DNA of 42,198 nt, from positions 1 to 42,198 of the forward strand of contig JAQMWT010000041.1 in the NCBI GenBank assembly GCA_029834535.1. The letters run 5' to 3'. Source of the DNA: Chrysophaeum taylorii (Eukaryota; Sar; Pelagophyceae; Pelagomonadales; Pelagomonadaceae). A program made the translations under genes and the position numbers. Within the stretch, counting starts at the first letter, position 1; each line of letters begins with the position of its first letter. Shown here in pieces: positions 1 through 8,104 of the stretch. Below the pieces are notes generated by a model. The model made no database searches and was not told where the DNA came from. It saw only the letters and a program-made list of their open reading frames with translations.

Positions 1-795
1 ACTAGTAGGAACGCTCCGCTACTTGCGCAAGCCCGAAAATCGTAATCTTCGCCTCTTGGTACTACTCTGGTTCTTCCGCTCTAATGGACCATCTTCGACT
101 TCTTATCAGTAATCGTACTGACATGGCCACCATGCTGGATTACACTAAAGAACAAGTTAATTCAGGTAATTTTGATCCGCGGTCGCGTTCGTCGATGCCG
201 ATAATGCACCCTCTTATGAACAAGGCCGCAAATCTACAACCGGTTACTGCTATCTTTTGTTTGGTTCTCTCATCAAAAGTGTAGTTGCAGCCTATTACAG
301 CTGCTTCTACGCACGAGTGAACATAGCCGTGCGCCGATGATGTGGTCTGGTTACGCAAATGACAACAGAAATGGCATACGTAATCATACTTCTCTCCGCC
401 AACCTTCAGGGATACAAAAGCATTAGGGGCAGCCGGTCCTGGTGGTGCGAGTGCCGGGGCTATACTGCCGTGGGATGACTTTGCGCTAGATTATGATGCT
501 CACGACAATCCTCATCGGACGGAATGACATAAAACAGTCTATACTGGGAGACTCCGCCTCTGCTATTCATCATCCCAATCCGACAGTGCGACTAAGGCCA
601 AACGCCAGCACACGGGTTTCGTATACGTGACTACGTAGGTTAAAACGCGTCTTATCGTTTCGGTACCCATGGCCATAGCCGATGGTTACTAAACCGGAGC
701 TCCGCTCTTCAGCAGACTTCGCACGTTACTCGGCTTACAACAACCCACAGCTCAACAAGATGGTTAATCATTACCCTTCATTATGTCCGAAATGA
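1..795 (+). pseudogene. Ty1/copia-like pol 3' end (connection + RNase H region), decayed
   Basis: The forward reading frames match the minus-strand copia element at the right end of this window. The stretch near 14-60 encodes LRYLRKPENR, identical in core to the copy near 39130. Positions 110-200 encode a TMLDY...SGNFDP segment matching TMVDY...TGQFDP of the right-hand copy. Near 680-780, after a frameshift, TKPELRSSADFARYS corresponds to the TKPLAAEFSTFRSLL end of RNase H. Frameshifts and stops separate these pieces, so the gene is dead. The element enters from the left edge; its integrase and reverse transcriptase lie outside the window. It is a diverged relative of the right-hand element, not a recent duplicate. 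Confidence 0.8.
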
Positions 796-1034
796 CCTTA
801 AACTAACCCTGCTATGTAAAAGAATACTGGCTCGCTAAAATGTGAAATGCAATAACAGATGTGATGTGGAGATCCCTCTCATGATGAATCCCACTAAAAA
901 ACCAAGATGCTGCGAGCCGACGCCACTCTACCCTGAACCGTGGTCGTGGTGGTGCACTGTCACTATCCCCACGCGATGGCGACTCCAAGCGTTGCACACT
1001 AGTTCCCTAATCGGGAGCATCAAACCTGACGTCG

Positions 1035-1769
1035 GTGGCTAAAGGACATCAATCTACGCCGTTACGCAAGGCACCCAAGACAGTCCAACAACCATCTAAA
1101 TCGCAACCATCAAAGTCTGAGTGTTTCTGCTTAAACATTGCAAATTTGACGCACTTTGATGATGTCAGGGAATATCCAACCTTGGTGCATCCCCGCCGAA
1201 TTCCTCATCCCCAACATAATAATCCTCGTGTTGGCTTAAGTCTGTTCAGCAGCTGCACGAAACACAACAGACAGACTTGTGGACGATATCAATATCTTAG
1301 TTCACTGCTGTGCGTCAAAGCAAAGCGCATTCGGAACGCCCCGCTATATTCGCTAAGAAGGCATGCGTTTCACCCACCCATTAAAGGGGCTGTCAAAGTA
1401 CATGGGACGAGTACAAAGTTCTACAATAAAACCGAGATGCCAGGCACACCCCTCGTGCTCATCATCTGTACTGAAGATGAACTTAAAACTGACAGAATTC
1501 GCCAAATTATTGAGGATCATCTCGCGTCTGAGCAACATGCATCGCACTGCTTTGATGTACCGCGCACTTTCTTTTTGTTGATTTGTGTGATGTGCAACTT
1601 GTCGAGTCATTTGATATATTTAATTCGCAACAGTCAGCAGCCCTTCCAACTCTCTTGTTTTAATGATCCAGCTGCCCACACAAGAGCTATAATCCTCCGC
1701 CATGGAAAGTCCGTAGCTATTAATAAGCTGCTTAAAGAGGCAATCATGCAGGCTGCAACATCCCTTTAA
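1035..1769 (+). CDS. Copia-element accessory ORF with Cys/His motif (downstream of RNase H)
   Basis: A 244-codon open frame starts about 240 bp after the RNase H remnant. It opens on GTG with no good early ATG, so it is probably the surviving part of a longer or spliced product. Its C-terminal part is homologous to the ORF at 37073-37981: both have C-x2-C, then 20-23 residues, then C-x6-H followed by TRA (here C184, C187, C208, H215), and both continue with a leucine-rich helix. The spacing conservation suggests a small zinc-binding fold; that is inference. Known copia elements usually end with RNase H, so this ORF is extra. I do not recognise the family. It is not obviously an envelope protein, since no signal peptide or clear membrane segment is visible. 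Confidence 0.6.
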   Translation: MAKGHQSTPLRKAPKTVQQPSKSQPSKSECFCLNIANLTHFDDVREYPTLVHPRRIPHPQHNNPRVGLSLFSSCTKHNRQTCGRYQYLSSLLCVKAKRIRNAPLYSLRRHAFHPPIKGAVKVHGTSTKFYNKTEMPGTPLVLIICTEDELKTDRIRQIIEDHLASEQHASHCFDVPRTFFLLICVMCNLSSHLIYLIRNSQQPFQLSCFNDPAAHTRAIILRHGKSVAINKLLKEAIMQAATSL

Positions 1770-1928
1770 CGTTGATGCTCTAAAATCCTGTCAACCCTGA
1801 CACTAACGCCATGCTCTTACTTCAGTTGCCCTTCATTTCGAGTGTAAACATTGGAATTCTTGTGCAGCTTGGTCTTTGTTACAATCCGAAGATAAGACCG
1901 TGTAGTTACCAATCCGGAGTCACTTAAC

Positions 1929-2339
1929 GTGCTCATCGGCAACGTTAACGATGTTTCTCATCAACTGGATGCAACTCTTCTTCCGACGGTACCGCCAATG
2001 TTGCACTACTTTCGCCAACTTCCACCTGATCAACAATTGCATTTAAAACGTGCAATCAAGTTGGCTACCATCCATATCATTGATACCTTTAATAACCATG
2101 AGGCACAGCGAGTTTCAGTCGACGCAGTAGCTCATAACCTCCACACAGCTGTGTCTGATGCACATATTCGTGTTATTCCTGCATTGGATCTACACGCTCT
2201 TACACCGGATGCTGCTATGTCCTTCCTTTCGTCTGTTATATCACCCTTGGTCACCTTGAGTGATGCAATGACTACGCATAATACCAACACTGCTAACGAC
2301 CTATCCTCCGATGATCATAATTCGTCTTCTCAGAGTTAA
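1929..2339 (+). CDS. Continuation of the copia accessory region, function unknown
   Basis: A 136-codon open frame (GTG start) follows the accessory ORF after 160 bp broken by stops. In the broken part a QLPF segment resembles QLPFALHL of the right-hand accessory protein, so this ORF is likely the distal part of the same frameshifted protein or a second small ORF. The product is predicted helical (LPPDQQLHLKRAIKLATIHI), ends in an acidic serine-rich tail (SSDDHNSSSQS), and has no cysteines. Composition matches the element rather than the host genes. No family is recognised. Confidence 0.4.
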   Translation: MLIGNVNDVSHQLDATLLPTVPPMLHYFRQLPPDQQLHLKRAIKLATIHIIDTFNNHEAQRVSVDAVAHNLHTAVSDAHIRVIPALDLHALTPDAAMSFLSSVISPLVTLSDAMTTHNTNTANDLSSDDHNSSSQS

Positions 2340-4131
2340 ACGAACTGGACGATAATAGCGAGGATGAATTGGACCACAGCGATGTTGTGGATACCGATAC
2401 TGCTCTTTGCGCAACATCACAACATCGACGATCGCATTTAATTTCCTGTTCTGTTGTTGTTTGTTCCATTGTTCACTGTTCTCATGTATATTGCAAGTCC
2501 GCCTCAAGAACGTCTGAAATGCATAAACCGTTTTCACACGTTGAGGGGGTCCAGAGAGCTACACTATTATTGTTTGCGACACTGGAACATTTCACACCTA
2601 TCTCTACAAGGCTCACTGTCAAGAGGGTTTTCTCTCCGTAACACGGCGTTCCCTCCTTCCTTCCTTACCCTTCCGCCCTTTTATCTCCGATTATGAAGAA
2701 CCCAATCAGAAGCTCTTTTCCAACATGGAGTACGCCTCCAGGTGCGTACCGTCGTAGGTATGGGGTTTTCTGTTTAATTAACAGAGACTTCGCTCCTCGT
2801 TGTCAGTGTAAACGCTTCTATGGGACCTAATGTCCTTAAGGAGTTAGGGTTTAAATCCCTACCTTGTGTAGTAGCATGTGACAAGCGGAATGGTCTGTAC
2901 ACGCCTAAGACTGCACGCAGTCTCTACCATGTACCCGGAGAGGGTCAAATCTCTCCAAAAACAAGGCGATGGTTCCGCTCCCGCTGGAAGGCGGTTGGCT
3001 TTTATACTTCTTGTCCCCTATGTACTTCCCTCTGGCAGACTTTGCAACGCCTTCATCACCAGCCAGGATGTGTCATCTTTTCGGAAAAAAGAACTCGCGG
3101 CGGAGCTGCACAGGCCGGGTGAGTGATGCATTGCAGCGTATCCTATGTCTCATTTTTTTGCCGTGGACTTTTGGGCGCCACGGGCCGAGGTTCAAAACTG
3201 TTCCCTTCGACAACATTGCACAGCAGATGATTCGTATGGTCTGTGAATCAGGCTCCTCGAAGTTGTCCTGAGTTCAGGACGTCAAGTCACGATGTCGTAA
3301 TTTTCAAATCATCGAACATAATATTTCCGAAACATGGGTGTTGCACAATCCGGACGGACCCCTTTCCCACATGCCTCATCGGCGAGGATATCGAGGGCGA
3401 TCGCCACGAGGTGACCGTCAGTCTGCCAACACGTCCTCAGTCGACGACTTAGCTCTGGAGCCAGCCAGCTCGCCAGAGCGCGGCCTTGCTCTCTTGCTGA
3501 AAAAGCAAGCATTCGGCCGTAAACGACAGAACTGGGCTCTGGTTTTGTGTCACGACTTCTAGAAATTTTATTATTAGAAAGGGGGGGTAAAAAGAAAAGA
3601 AGGGAACTTCGTGCCCTTGAGCGCCCCCCGGTGGCTCCCTATCGGCTCGGCCAGAGTGCTGACGGCGTCGAGAACGCTCGCGCCAAACTCGCGCACTATT
3701 ATCGATGAGAATTTGCGTTCTTGCTTCATCCGTGTTCCCCTCTGCGCGCGCGCATGTCCTTTGTGAATTCTTGGTGCTTCCTTGTTTCCTTGCGCTCATC
3801 CATTCTGGCTCTTAGATGATGAGCCTGGGCGTTGCAAACCTCGACCTTTTCAGGTCTGAGTACAAAAAAAAAATGGGCCCACCACCAGAGAACTTGTGGT
3901 GGTGTGGCCGTCGTTTGTCCGTTGTCTGTCCGCAAAAAAAAATCTCAAATTTGCATTCGTCGTCGTCGCAAGAGATGTCATGGGCGCCCAGGGCTCCGCG
4001 GATCAGACTCTGGGGTCATTCATCACCGTATCGTCATCATCTTCTTCGGAGTCTCGATTATAGAAACTCGGGGAGGGGAGCTCGAGATCTTCACTAGAAG
4101 CTCGACGAGGAGGACATTTCAGGAGGAGGAG
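2340..4131. other. Gene-poor interval, probably retroelement 3' end then host intergenic DNA
   Basis: No convincing gene is seen. Short overlapping frames on both strands lack family motifs. The first part (to about 3250) has the AT-richer composition of the copia element and may hold its untranslated region or LTR, but no second LTR copy exists in the window to confirm this. A small stem-loop lies at 3879-3902 (CCACCAC, 10-nt loop, GTGGTGG) beside two short A-runs. Composition shifts to GC-rich host DNA after about 3600. Confidence 0.4.
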
Positions 4132-4178
4132 GTTTCATTCCATTTCATTTCATTTCATTCCATTTCATTTCATTTCAT
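4132..4178. repeat. TTTCA-type pentanucleotide microsatellite
   Basis: About nine tandem units of TTTCA, with occasional TTCCA variants, lie just beyond the 3' end of the GT15-like gene. Confidence 0.9.
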
Positions 4179-4222
4179 CCGCAGCACCTAGCTACAGTCC
4201 CTAAGCCGCGATGACAGTGCAA

Positions 4223-5959
4223 TCAGCCTTCACTCGTATTTATTATTTTAGAATTCGCGCGGTGCTGACGTGGATATCCAAGTAGTCTCGGGCGCGCGGT
4301 CCGAAGGAGGGGAGCCCCTGGCATGGACTTGGCCCCCCATCTTTGCTGTATATCGGCCCACGTGGCGACTGACGCAGCAGCGGCGGCGGCGTGTTTGCCG
4401 CGGGGTCGGGCGATCGCCCGCGGCGAGGCGTCGGGCGGGTCACCACCAGCACCCGCCGGGTTTTGTTGTTTTCGTGGTTGTCGTCGACAGTCGTATTTGT
4501 CGGCGGCGAAGAGGGGGTCGGTCGCGAGCGCGTTTTCGCACCTGTCGCGAAGAAGGGCGCAGACGCGGGCGACGCGCGGGCAGGCCTCGCGTCGTCGTTT
4601 ATCTCGAGAAAGTACTGCGTAGGCGCGGAGGACGGCCCGGACGCGGGCGCGGAGGTCGGGGAGGTCTTTATCTCCGACAAAGGGCGCGAGGCGGCAGCAG
4701 CAAAAGCGTGGGAGGAGTTCGAGATTGGCGACGCGTCCGGCGCCGTCGCACCAGACGGTGAGGAGGTCGGCGACGCGCGCGAAAGCAAGGGTCGGCAAGC
4801 GCTCGAGCGCGTAATTATCGAGGTCTTTGGCGGCAGCGTCGTTCGCAAATATTCGACGCACGTCGGCCTCGAAGGCGGGCCTGTGGACGCGGAAACGGGT
4901 TGCGAGGTCTGCAACGAGCAAGGCGTCATTTCGGCGGAGCGCGGCCCTGAAGTAGGCGCGTCCCGCGTCGCACGAGAGGCACCCTAGGTCGCCGTCGACG
5001 GCGAGGTTGTCGGTCGAGAAGTGGACGTAGTGGAGGGCCGGGAGGCGTGCGACGCGGCGCGAGACGTTGGCGGGGCCAGCGACGAGAAACTTCAACGCGG
5101 CCGTCTGGACGGGCGCGTCGCCCCAGCGATACCTGTAGATGCCGTCGCTCGCGTCGACGTCAGCGAGAAAGGCGCGGACGGGCGCACTGTTCCACCATTC
5201 GACGCGCGCGACGAAGATGTTGTTAAAGTACATGCGGTCGACGACGTCCCGGGCCGTCTCGCGGCAGAACGCGTCGCGTCGCGCCTCGCAGCGTTCGGCG
5301 AGCCAGGGGCGGAACGTTTCGGCGGTCGCGAGGTGCTCCTCGCGGTTCGTGACGCCGTAGGCGTAGACCGTGCCGCGGCGCTGCCAGACGAGGCGAAAGG
5401 GGTCGTAGGGGACGCGGTTGAGGACAAATACGTCATCGTCGACGCGCATGATAATCGCGTAGGACCGCAGGACTCGGAAGATTTGGACGGCGTAGAATCG
5501 ACACATGTGGCTATACCCGAGAGACCGGTCCAAGGCCTCGCGGTCCACGACGGCGGCGTCGCCCCACACCGACGATATGTTGACGAATTCCGCCCACGGC
5601 ACGTTCGCGGCGATGGCGACCCGATGGCGTTCGTCGAGCGTCCCCTCGTGGAGCGCGAGGTGCGCGTACTCGCGTTCGAGGGCAAAAGCCTCGCGCAGCC
5701 GCGTCGCACTCTCGCAAAAGGCGCTGTACCCCGTCGCGCTCTCGCGCGCGATCAGCAAAGTCACGAAGGCGCACCGCGCCTCCTCGAACGACGACGACGA
5801 CTCGGTTTGTTCTGCTTCCGAAACGGGGTCTGCCCTCTTTTCGCGAGAGTGCACGTAGGCGAGGACCGCGCACTGCAAGGTCGCGGCGCCGACGACCCAA
5901 GCGACCACCGACGGCGCCCGTCGACGCCGCCGCCGCCGCCGCCGCGACTCCTGCTGCAT
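4223..5959 (-). CDS. GT15-like (KRE2/MNT1-type) glycosyltransferase with C-terminal Cys-rich domain
   Basis: The 578-residue protein is predicted to be a type II Golgi membrane enzyme. After an Arg run (residues 6-14) comes one membrane anchor (about 17-35). The catalytic domain (about 60-315) has the GT15 landmarks YSHMCRF (149-155), an acidic RVDDDVF cluster (172-178, metal/nucleotide-sugar binding) and YRYRWGDAPV (275-284). Family members transfer alpha-1,2-mannose from GDP-mannose in the secretory pathway; the substrate here is inferred. Residues about 395-485 form an extra domain with LLPRFCCC (415-422) and VCALLRDRCENALA, shared with the divergent gene at 6504-7715. The tail is low-complexity and Arg/Ala-rich. 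The start is the first ATG; a TATATAT sits only about 30 bp upstream, implying a very short leader. Confidence 0.82.
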   Translation of the reverse strand: MQQESRRRRRRRRRAPSVVAWVVGAATLQCAVLAYVHSREKRADPVSEAEQTESSSSFEEARCAFVTLLIARESATGYSAFCESATRLREAFALEREYAHLALHEGTLDERHRVAIAANVPWAEFVNISSVWGDAAVVDREALDRSLGYSHMCRFYAVQIFRVLRSYAIIMRVDDDVFVLNRVPYDPFRLVWQRRGTVYAYGVTNREEHLATAETFRPWLAERCEARRDAFCRETARDVVDRMYFNNIFVARVEWWNSAPVRAFLADVDASDGIYRYRWGDAPVQTAALKFLVAGPANVSRRVARLPALHYVHFSTDNLAVDGDLGCLSCDAGRAYFRAALRRNDALLVADLATRFRVHRPAFEADVRRIFANDAAAKDLDNYALERLPTLAFARVADLLTVWCDGAGRVANLELLPRFCCCRLAPFVGDKDLPDLRARVRAVLRAYAVLSRDKRRREACPRVARVCALLRDRCENALATDPLFAADKYDCRRQPRKQQNPAGAGGDPPDASPRAIARPRGKHAAAAAASVATWADIQQRWGAKSMPGAPLLRTARPRLLGYPRQHRANSKIINTSEG

Positions 5960-5987
5960 ATCCTGTATCCGCGAAACGGACCAAAGA

Positions 5988-5995
5988 ATATATAT
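5988..5995 (-). promoter_or_regulatory. TATA-like box for the GT15-like gene
   Basis: An ATATATAT tract in GC-rich DNA lies 29 bp before the start codon at 5959. It is inside the short gap after LSM5, which is on the same strand. Confidence 0.45.
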
Positions 5996-6014
5996 CAGCA
6001 GGGTATCCTATCTC

Positions 6015-6036
6015 TCGGTCCACCGCGGTGGACCGA
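6015..6036. promoter_or_regulatory. Perfect 22-bp palindrome between LSM5 and the GT15-like gene
   Basis: The half-site TCGGTCCACCG is followed directly by its exact reverse complement, with no spacer. It lies between the LSM5 stop (6081) and the TATA-like tract of the next gene. It could be a binding site for a dimeric transcription factor or a hairpin in the LSM5 3' UTR. The sequence shows only the symmetry. Confidence 0.6.
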
Positions 6037-6080
6037 TGCGACCCGCGACCCAAAAATGCCGAGGCGACGACGTGCGCGCG

Positions 6081-6476
6081 CTAGCTGGAGGAGGAGGAGG
6101 AGGAGGAGGAGGCCTCGGGGTCGCCGCCGGGAACCATGATGCAGACGTTGTTCCCGTTGAGGAGGATCTGGTCCAACTGGTTCTTCTCGCGGCCCGCGGC
6201 AGTGACGGTGTACTCGGTGACGTCATCCAACACCTGCGCGTCTGTCTGTCTCTCTGTCTGTCTGTCTGTCTTTCTCTCAAGCATCGAAAGGACCTCACCA
6301 TGTTGACGTACTCGTCGAAGCCCCTCAACGTGCCGACGACTTCTTTATCCCTGCGCGACGGCGGCGGCGAGTCCCGACAAGGAAGAGACAAAAGGCGGCT
6401 ACCCTTTCATAATGACCCATATTCGCGAGCCGATGCAGCGGTCGACGAGTTCGAGCGGCAGGAGCCGTCCAGCCAT
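6081..6476 (-). CDS. LSM5: U6 snRNA-associated Sm-like protein LSm5 (three exons)
   Basis: Exons are 6476-6403, 6350-6299 and 6233-6081, giving a 92-residue protein (human LSm5 has 91). Introns of 52 nt (6402-6351) and 65 nt (6298-6234) have GT...GCGCAG borders; the second holds a GACA/CTGT microsatellite. The spliced product starts [19 protein letters not shown] and keeps the Sm1 pattern [21 protein letters not shown] and the Sm2 pattern [18 protein letters not shown]. The Sm2 part is nearly identical to animal and plant LSm5. LSm5 is part of the LSm2-8 ring on U6 snRNA in the nucleus and of the LSm1-7 ring in cytoplasmic mRNA decay. It ends in a polyserine run. Its start codon is only 27 bp from that of the divergent gene at 6504, so the two must share a promoter region. 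Confidence 0.95.
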
Positions 6477-6503
6477 CGTTCTTCTTCGAGAGGGTAAGTA
6501 TTA

Positions 6504-7715
6504 ATGATAGCGTCGTTGCTCTGGCTGCTGTCGCAGTTTGTGGATGGCAACGTGCGCGGGGTGGCGAGCGTGGTGCGAGGGTCGTCCCGCAGCGCCATCG
6601 TGTGTGCCGAAGCCGCGACGCGGGCGAGACTGGCGCTGCCCGCCGGGCTCAACTACCCGCACCTCTTCTTTGGAGACGTGAATGTCGATGATGTGGAGTG
6701 GGCACGATCGGTGCCATCGGTTCCGACGATCGCGCACGCGCTGCGACACGTCTTCGAGGTCGAGGGGTGGGATGCGGTACTGTTCGTCGACCCGGCGGTG
6801 CTGATGGTGCGCGATTTCGGCACGCAAGATCCGCTCGAGAGCGCGCGTCGAGGGTACGTCGGCGCGGAGCGCGACGCGACGCTCCTCGCGGCGCGCGCGG
6901 ACCTTGCTTTGCGCATCGGCGAGATCCTCGGGCGTCGCGCTCCGGTCGCGCTGTACGACGTGGCCGTCTTCGCCGCGACCCCGAGCCACTTCGCCGGCCT
7001 CGGATCCGATCAGCTCGACGCGCTCGCGGCCGTAGACGACGACCGGCGGCTCGTCGACGCGATCATCGTGGCCACCCTCGTAGGCGACGCGCCGACTTTT
7101 GACCTCAAGGCCACCTACGCCGACCTTGCCGCCAACCTCCTCGTCAGGGAGGGGGAGCCCAGCCCCCTCGGCCGCCAACAGTCGAAGGACTTGCTCCTGG
7201 ATACTCTTCGCGGCGCCCGTCGCGACCGCCTCCGACCGCAGACGGCGCTGATGGTCAAGGCGGCGGCGAACCATGCGGACACCTTTCGCGACGATCTCCT
7301 GGATCTGGGAATGTGGCCGGCCTGGCACGCCAACCACACTCTCGCGCTCCCCCACGTCCTTCTCCTTCAGCTTATCGAGAAGTTTGGCGTCGTTTGCGAC
7401 GAGAATATTGTTATCGACAGCCTCGTCCTCTTGCCGAGATTTTGCTGCTGCCACCTCAACACCAACGCCGACCCCCTACGCAAGGCGCGCGACCTCGAGG
7501 ACGCGATCACCCTCGTCGCCCCCGTCGCCCTCGGGGGAGGGGCCTCGCCGACCGCCCGCCTCGCCGCGACCTTTCCCGCGTACGCCGCCGCGCTCCGCCT
7601 GCGCGCGCGGGGGGGCTGCGACTTTCCCCAGGAACCGCAGCACTCGGCGGCCCTCTGCGCCCCCACCCTCCGACCCTGCGAGGCGGCTCTCGCGGCGCAC
7701 GACTGCCCCCGCTAA
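6504..7715 (+). CDS. Putative secreted glycosyltransferase-like protein with C-terminal FCCC domain
   Basis: The 403-residue protein has a hydrophobic N-terminus (MIASLLWLLSQFV) that looks like a signal peptide. Residues about 15-300 resemble a GT-A glycosyltransferase of the GT8/glycogenin type: GWDAVLFVDPAVLMVRDF (88-105) sits where the usual DADTLV metal-binding motif is found, but the second acidic residue is lost (DPA), so activity is doubtful. Residues about 293-400 contain LLPRFCCC (309-316) and ALCAPTLRPCEAALA, clearly related to the C-terminal domain of the GT15-like protein 550 bp away. No intron is needed. The start is the first ATG, 27 bp from the LSM5 start. Certain: signal-like N-terminus and shared Cys domain. 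Tentative: the GT8-like fold. Confidence 0.65.
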   Translation: MIASLLWLLSQFVDGNVRGVASVVRGSSRSAIVCAEAATRARLALPAGLNYPHLFFGDVNVDDVEWARSVPSVPTIAHALRHVFEVEGWDAVLFVDPAVLMVRDFGTQDPLESARRGYVGAERDATLLAARADLALRIGEILGRRAPVALYDVAVFAATPSHFAGLGSDQLDALAAVDDDRRLVDAIIVATLVGDAPTFDLKATYADLAANLLVREGEPSPLGRQQSKDLLLDTLRGARRDRLRPQTALMVKAAANHADTFRDDLLDLGMWPAWHANHTLALPHVLLLQLIEKFGVVCDENIVIDSLVLLPRFCCCHLNTNADPLRKARDLEDAITLVAPVALGGGASPTARLAATFPAYAAALRLRARGGCDFPQEPQHSAALCAPTLRPCEAALAAHDCPR

Positions 7716-8104
7716 TCTTTACTCCCTTCAAGACCACAGTTTTGGCGGCTGCTGCCGCCGGGAACGGAACGAACCAACAACCTCCTTGGACCGACCAACG
7801 AGGCCTCTTGTTGGCCGCCCCCGCGACGACGTATCATTCGATTTCCAATCCGGTGGTGGTGCTGGGGACAAAGAAACCAACGTTTTGTAGATCGAGACGA
7901 GGGTCCGCGCCTCGTTGTTCGAGGTCGCTCGAAAGTTTCTGACGAGGGGGTTACGTTAATTAACGAACGCCAACAACACCACGTCGTCGATAAAGAAAGG
8001 TAAAAAAACAAAACGGTGGCTCTGCGAGCATTTTTGGCAGCACCGACGACAGGCAGGCAGGCCGCCGCCGCCTCGAAGAGAAAAAAATAGGCGCGCGCGG
8101 CGGC
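7716..8104. other. Intergenic between convergent genes
   Basis: This 389-bp stretch separates two converging stop codons and should hold both 3' UTRs and polyadenylation sites. I see no ORF with coding character, no RNA gene and no repeat. Confidence 0.5.

Noticed and set aside
4270..6139. Long plus-strand open frames (up to 372 codons) opposite the GT15-like gene
   Set aside because: They are Arg/Ala/Gly-rich mirror frames of a GC-rich gene on the other strand; no family motif.
6501..7454. Minus-strand 317-codon frame opposite the GT-like gene
   Set aside because: Antisense shadow; charged low-complexity product without motifs, while the plus-strand frame has the shared FCCC domain.
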